Assembly: GCF_046630445.1 (NCBI RefSeq)
Contig: NC_092340.1
Location: 34,184,001-34,248,000, forward strand
Direction of reading: 5' to 3'
Origin: Rutidosis leptorrhynchoides
Lineage: Eukaryota; Streptophyta; Magnoliopsida; Asterales; Asteraceae
Length of the DNA stretch: 64,000 nt
Within the stretch, counting starts at the first letter, position 1; the number at the start of each line of letters is the position of its first letter. The position numbers and the translations under genes are program-made. Below, piece by piece: positions 59,117 through 64,000 of this stretch. The notes beneath the pieces are model-generated. The model was given only the letters and a program-made list of their open reading frames with translations, did no database searches and was not told the DNA's origin.

Positions 59117-61631
59117 TGTAACGACCCGACCAAAACCGTTATTGACGGCGTCGTTAACTTAGGTCCCGTTGCGTGGTCGTAGTCCCTATATGAGACTCGT
59201 TTGACCAAAATTATGTCGCGTTCATTTGAAAGGTACAAAGTTTAGTTTAACAAACGGATCGACAATAAGTTTAAGTTTACAAAGTTATAAAGTATGAATG
59301 AAATAACTTGCGACATAATTAGTTTGAAACCACAGTTGCTATAAATAGCGTAAGTAAGTAGACAAAAGTTTGAATCCCAAAATGCTATCCCTAGCGTATG
59401 CATGCATGGTAGACTCCAATCAAGTAATCAAAGAGTGCGGAAGCATGTATCAAGTAGCCGAGTATGAACCTGAGAAACATATAGAAAACTGTCAACGAAA
59501 AACGTTGGTGAAATCATAGGTGTTTGTAATAAACGTTGTTTTTGAACCACAAGATTTAGTATTCCCATAACGTTGATTATCAAAATCGTTTGCATTCCAA
59601 AAGTATTGTTCGCGAGCACCTAATTATCAAGACTTAACGTTTCCTTCCATAGAACCCCATCACAATAGTGTTAGAACATACACTGTTTCTCGAAAATATA
59701 TTTCATCCGTAGACGGTAGCGAACCGTCCGTAATGAGGGTTTGTCAAACCCGTATGGCCACACAATATAAGTTCTCGCTTACACCCTGCAAGTGTAACTA
59801 ATGATAATCGAATTGAGGATTTTTGTTCTAACTCGCTGTGGAATGTTTGTTTCATCGTACTTGTGTTCAAAGTATAAAAGTAAGTAGTACAAAATGTAAC
59901 AAAGTATATGTTTCTCAGCCCACAATTTAAAAGAATAAAAGTTGTTGAAAAGGTGGGACTATGATCTCACCTCGAGTGCACGAGTATAAATGTACTTCAC
60001 AAAGTAAACGTGTGCATGAAAGTTGCTTAGCCTTGACCTAAACAAATAAGTTGTATCAATTAACCGGTTACGACACAAGGTCGGGTGAAATGTGTTCAAT
60101 TAGTCCTATGGCTCATTACGACTCGATTAAATATAGCATGTGAATCACGTTGCCAAGTTTCATGCGAGATTCAAGTATAAAAGCATGTTAGAACGATTGC
60201 ATAAAAGTTTGGTTAAGTTTGACTAAAAGTCAAACTTGGTCAAAGTCAAAGTCAACGGGGTCGGGTCGGGTATCCGACAATTTTCCCAAGACGAGAAGTC
60301 ATATAAGAGCCTAATAGTCAAGTTTCATGTTAAACGGAGTTTTAGTTAAGCGGAAACATTTTTGTGACATTTAAAAACAAAAGAGAGTGGCCTGGGGCTT
60401 TTGCGCGGCGCGCACTGGGTTGCGCGGCGCGCACCCAAGTGTAAATCCTGGTCAGAACTTAACTACGAAGGCAAACATCTGGGATTTCTAATTCTGCGCG
60501 GCGCGCGGGTATATGCGCGGCGCGCAATACCTGGGAAACATGCAGTTTGCAGAAAAATGGTCCAAGTCACGAACCAAAACTCAAATTAACATATTTTATG
60601 AACCGAAAACATCCAAAATGCATACTATATATCGTTGGAAAGGTAATTTGACAAGGAATACAACTAAACACTTTTCATAGATCATAACCGACAATTTCCA
60701 AATCGAAAACATCATCAAAGTTCATCATTTTCAACCAAGAATCAAAGAAACGCATTTTAAGTTTCGGGAATCCAATTCACACATATGATATGCCGTTTTG
60801 AAGGTAATGAAGCATACATTACTACTAAACACTAACAATTAACATTTCATGGCATTCAAGCATCAAAAGTTCATGTCAAGAACTATCAAACCCTAGTCAA
60901 ACATCACAAAATCATTAATCGGGTTTTTGAAGTTTTCTTAATCAACCTACACATCAAAATGTGGCTAATGATACTAGTAACACAATTAAAACATGAACTT
61001 TAACAATTTAACAACATTAACTCATCCAAAATCAAAGATTTAGCACACCCATTTCAAATGTTCAAACTAGTTACTCAAAACAACGAATCGAGCAAATAAA
61101 ACATATATTCATGTTATACACGAGCCATAGACACTAACTAACACCATTTCAAGTCAAAAACACGAATTTAGAGAAATCTAGAGTTTTAGAATTGTTACCC
61201 AAAAGAGATGAAGTTGGTATCAAATTGTAGAGGATGAAGAGAGGATTCCAAATATGTAATTTGTTTTGTTGCTAGCTCCCTAAACCGAATTTAGATGATG
61301 ATTTTGTGTTTGAGGTTTTGAGAGAATAAAAATGGAAGTAATGAAATGGGGAGGTTGAAATGAATGGAGGAGGGTGAAGGTTGACTAGTTGACCTAGTCA
61401 TCTCTTTGCCCTCTTGGCAAGTTTAGTCCCTCAAGTTTCAAAGCGGGTGCGGGAATTAACCAAACGAATATTTTAAAAACGCTCGAGTAAACGAGTGATG
61501 TTATAATTAAATAACGAGAATATTATGAACGTTTGTTAACGGAATCTACGAATATAAATAACGAAAGATATTATTTAAAAAAAAAGACAGTGTTAAAAAA
61601 TAATTTTAACGGAAAAACGCGGGATGTTACA
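59117..61631 (-). repeat. E4 3' LTR, 2515 bp
   Basis: TGTAACGACCCGACC to GATGTTACA on the plus strand. It holds four GCGCGGCGCGC palindromes at 60403-60525, in two pairs, each with 19-bp spacing. Otherwise AT-rich and without coding character. Confidence 0.9.
60403..60525. promoter_or_regulatory. E4 LTR: two pairs of GCGCGGCGCGC palindromes
   Basis: Cores at 60403-60413, 60422-60432, 60496-60506 and 60515-60525; starts are 19 bp apart within each pair and 93 bp between pairs. The surroundings are AT-rich. No TATA box at the 23-bp distance seen in E2 and E3; the nearest TATA-like text in sense is TTATATG, about 100 bases on. Regulatory role inferred by analogy. Confidence 0.5.
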
Positions 61632-63748
61632 TTACCTACACCTTAAAAGAAATTTCGTCCCGAAATTTAGTTGGAAGTAGTAGTTGTTGTTTCTTCCTCG
61701 AGATCTTGCGTTGCCAATTCTACGAGTGAGGGAGAAGTACGTCCTAGGGTACTTCAACGAACTTTGACGGTCGGGGTTTCACGTCGTCTTAGGGTTTGGG
61801 TTCACGATTCATGGTTTCAACCGGTCCTCCTAGGAATGAAGTTTATTGTCGATAGTAAGCTCATCGAAAAGAAATGACAAGTTCCTGTTTCGCAATACAC
61901 GTCCTTAAGTTGACACATCGAATGTAGGATAAACGGAGACCCAAAATGAGTCGGAAAAGTCTAAACGGCTAGCGACGGGTCCAAAACACCCCAAGAATTT
62001 AAAGGATCAAAATATCGCGGATTTAGCTTCCTACGTTTTCCCGAAACGGATTGCACCTTTCCAAGGTGCGACTCTTAACGTGACGCGGTTTCCCACGTGG
62101 AATTTGAAATGTTTACGTCTAACATCGGCGTAGCTCTTGGTGATTACGAGTCGCGTAGGGTTTTACCTGAATATGAATAAATTTTCTCGGTTGCTCACGA
62201 ATAACCTCGGCCCCGGTGAATTGATCATCGTTTACTTGGTTCGACAAAAGGAGAATGACGTTTCCGGTCATATAAGGTTTCGAAGGCGTGACGTTAAAAC
62301 TCGAATGAAAATCATTGTAGTACAAGGATTCGGTTAAAGGAAAATACTTTTCTCAAGTAAATTTGAAGTTGGTAATACAAACTTGTATTATGGTTTCCAA
62401 GGTTTAAATCGCATGTTTGTTCGGTCCGTCGGGTTGTGGAAGGTACGCGGTACTCATGTCTAAACGCGGTCCCGAGGCTTTTTGTAAGGCACTCCAAAAT
62501 CTAGAAGTGAAACGAGGATCTCGATCCGAAACGGGGTACATTTCCCTAAGGCATATTGAACAAGTTTGCTAGGAATTGAAAACGTTAGCTAGGACAAGTT
62601 TCTCAAGAAAATTCGCGTCGCGGAAGATTTATCGGTTTCCAAAAACGTTCGTCGGGGCAAGTTCTTATCGGGTTTTGAAAACGATTGTTAGGACTATCCA
62701 CTCTCGCGGCGAATACTTGTATGACGTGAAGAGTCGCTCTCCATTGAGAATTTAGAATAAGGACCTCCTGAACCGGAAGTACGAGGGTGATGCAAGAGAA
62801 GTTTCCGCCCCGATGTGAGCATAACGAGTAAATTGTAGTTAGTCAATAAGACTGTGCGAGGACGAGCTAGTATACACGTGTAACATACGGTTGAAGCCGA
62901 GAGGAATCGGTAATTCATTCGGAAGCATAAATATAATTTGACAATAATTGAAGGTGTGTCCCCGGTATGGTTGTTATCAATACTCTCGGAGTTTTTAGAT
63001 GTCCAAACATGAAAAGATGAAGTCATGTACATGGCACATGGTGGTGTTTAGGTTGATCGAGTCTAACCACTATCACGCGTCACTAGAACTTTGGTATGTC
63101 TTACCGTAATATAACCACGTTGATCGAGTGTCGTTATATTACGCTAACTCATACCTCTATTCCCACATCACTCTATAGATTCAAGTTCGTGTAATCGTGA
63201 AGTTTAAAATAAATAAAGTGTAACAACGTCTCTAACGTGACTCGTATTGAATCGAAAGAATTAGTGCAACTATAAAGAAGCGTTCCCCGAGGGAAGTGTA
63301 TAAATGATTGTTCACGTCAATGTGGTTCAAGTCAGACAATAAGGTATTCAGGTATGAAAAGAGTAACGAGTCATGATAACGAGTAATACGCAACCGTAGC
63401 GATAAATGGTGATGACGATACTCATCTAGAGTAGTGACAGTGACTTTACAATATTCATGGATAGTAAGATGAGACGGGGGGAATAACAACCAAGGAGTCA
63501 GAGTTCCCGAACTAAAGTGGCAGGATACGAGTTCGTATAATGAAGGTTGGGTACCATTAAAAAGTTTTCCTAAGAATGATTCAAGTATAATGTACAAGTA
63601 GTCAAGTAAGTGCTATCTATAGCAAATGTATGTCAGAATGCAATGATTAACTATCCGGTTGTAGTCTAGACTTACTAATGCGTCCTAACGACTCTGTTAG
63701 ACACACTAATGCATCCTAGTTCTCTACAACCAACGCTCTGATACCACT
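61632..63748 (-). other. E4 internal region, eroded
   Basis: Polypurine-like tract beside the left LTR (ACCTACACC on plus), AAATTTCGTCCCGAAATTT as in E1 and E2, eroded pol pieces to about 62560, then sequence with no recognisable coding, the 35-bp inverted-repeat block at 63107-63141 shared with E2, and the primer-site block. Open frames here are not convincing. Confidence 0.7.
63735..63746 (-). other. E4 primer-binding site (initiator-Met tRNA)
   Basis: The minus strand reads TGGTATCAGAGC two bases from the right LTR, as in E1 and E2. Confidence 0.88.
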
Positions 63749-64000
63749 TGTAACGACCCGACCAAAACCGTTATTGACGGCGTCGTTAACTTAGGTCCCG
63801 TTGCGTGGTCGTAGTCCCTATATGAGACTCGTTTGACCAAAATTATGTCGCGTTCATTTGAAAGGTACAAAGTTTAGTTTAACAAACGGATCGACAATAA
63901 GTTTAAGTTTACAAAGTTATAAAGTATGAATGAAATAACTTGCGACATAATTAGTTTGAAACCACAGTTGCTATAAATAGCGTAAGTAAGTAGACAAAAG
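63749..64000 (-). repeat. E4 5' LTR, partial at window end
   Basis: Identical to 59117-59368 over all 252 bases visible. Confidence 0.93.

Larger units (their letters stand above)
47001..64000 (+). mobile_element. E3: Athila-type Ty3/gypsy element, interrupted by E4
   Basis: Plus-strand element. The 5' LTR (47001-49273) is followed by an Asp-tRNA primer site, a 1.4-kb leader, a whole-looking gag-pol, a small zinc-knuckle-like ORF and the start of an ATHILA-type downstream ORF. E4 is inserted at 59116/59117. The rest of E3, including its 3' LTR, lies outside the window, so it cannot be dated or its duplication (CCGGG expected) checked. The FMDD reverse-transcriptase motif, Asp primer site, lack of chromodomain and extra downstream ORF fit the Athila clade (family knowledge). 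Confidence 0.9.
59117..64000 (-). mobile_element. E4: young short non-autonomous gypsy element
   Basis: Left LTR 59117-61631, internal 61632-63748 (2.1 kb), right LTR from 63749 past the window end. Sense is minus (initiator-Met primer site beside the right LTR). The first 252 bases of both LTRs are identical, so the insertion is recent. The internal region keeps eroded pieces that match the E1 pol end (about 62040-62150 against E1 2160-2265) but no usable domains; it is a fossil of a Tekay-type element moved by another's enzymes (inference). Confidence 0.88.

Noticed and set aside
63232-63597. 121-codon minus-strand frame in the E4 internal region, and others at 62119-63032
   Set aside because: No domain or biased composition; the first lies in eroded sequence of a gene-less element.
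1-64000. tRNA, rRNA, organelle insertions or other RNA genes
   Set aside because: Only tRNA-complementary primer sites and tRNA-like SINE boxes were seen; no complete cloverleaf, rRNA or recognisable plastid or mitochondrial gene.

Overview
The window is nuclear DNA of a flowering plant. Two intron- or UTR-bearing host genes with plant-specific architectures (a RING-H2/DUF1117 ubiquitin ligase and FKBP20-1) sit among nested LTR retrotransposons, LINEs, SINEs and MITEs. General resemblance of the LTR families points to Asteraceae; that is inference, not a search result. Roughly four fifths of the window is transposable-element DNA. Layout: 1-9995 is a very young, whole-looking Tekay-type Ty3/gypsy element (E1, sense on the minus strand, left LTR cut by the window edge). 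It sits in an LTR fragment (9996-10317), which sits in another LTR fragment (10318-11439). Next comes a short exon-like stretch (11440-11814), split by a non-autonomous Tekay-like element (E2, 11815-20808, TSD CCTAG). LINE and LTR-like debris runs to about 22035. 22.0-33 kb is the gene island: RING-H2 gene (23344-24480) and FKBP20-1 (30514-31787, five coding exons, minus), with a Stowaway MITE, three SINEs with clear target-site duplications, a long-TIR element and LINE tails. 33.6-43.3 kb holds degraded coding sequence split by a MULE-like element and a LINE, a 95-bp-arm hairpin, (TA)n tracts and a gag-only Copia element (37440-40335) with an unusual compound 5' end. 43.37-47.0 kb is a LINE (ORF1 with RRM, ORF2 endonuclease) cut at its reverse-transcriptase region by an Athila-type gypsy element (E3, from 47001). 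E3 has a 1867-aa gag-pol and two downstream ORFs, and is itself cut at 59117 by a short, very young non-autonomous gypsy element (E4, 59117 to beyond 64000). How the parts relate: E1, E2 and E4 share the same initiator-Met primer site, a conserved block next to it and similar polypurine tracts, so E1-like enzymes are plausible helpers for E2 and E4 (inference). The most unusual pattern is a pair of CpG-rich palindromes at fixed spacing in three LTR families: CCGCGACTCGCGG at 31 bp in three places in E3, CCATGCGATCGCATGG at 32 bp in E2, and GCGCGGCGCGC at 19 bp twice in E4. In E2 and E3 the palindrome nearest the TATA box lies exactly 23 bp upstream of it. I know of no name for this module. A 35-bp inverted-repeat block shared by the internal regions of E2 and E4 is a second candidate cis-signal.
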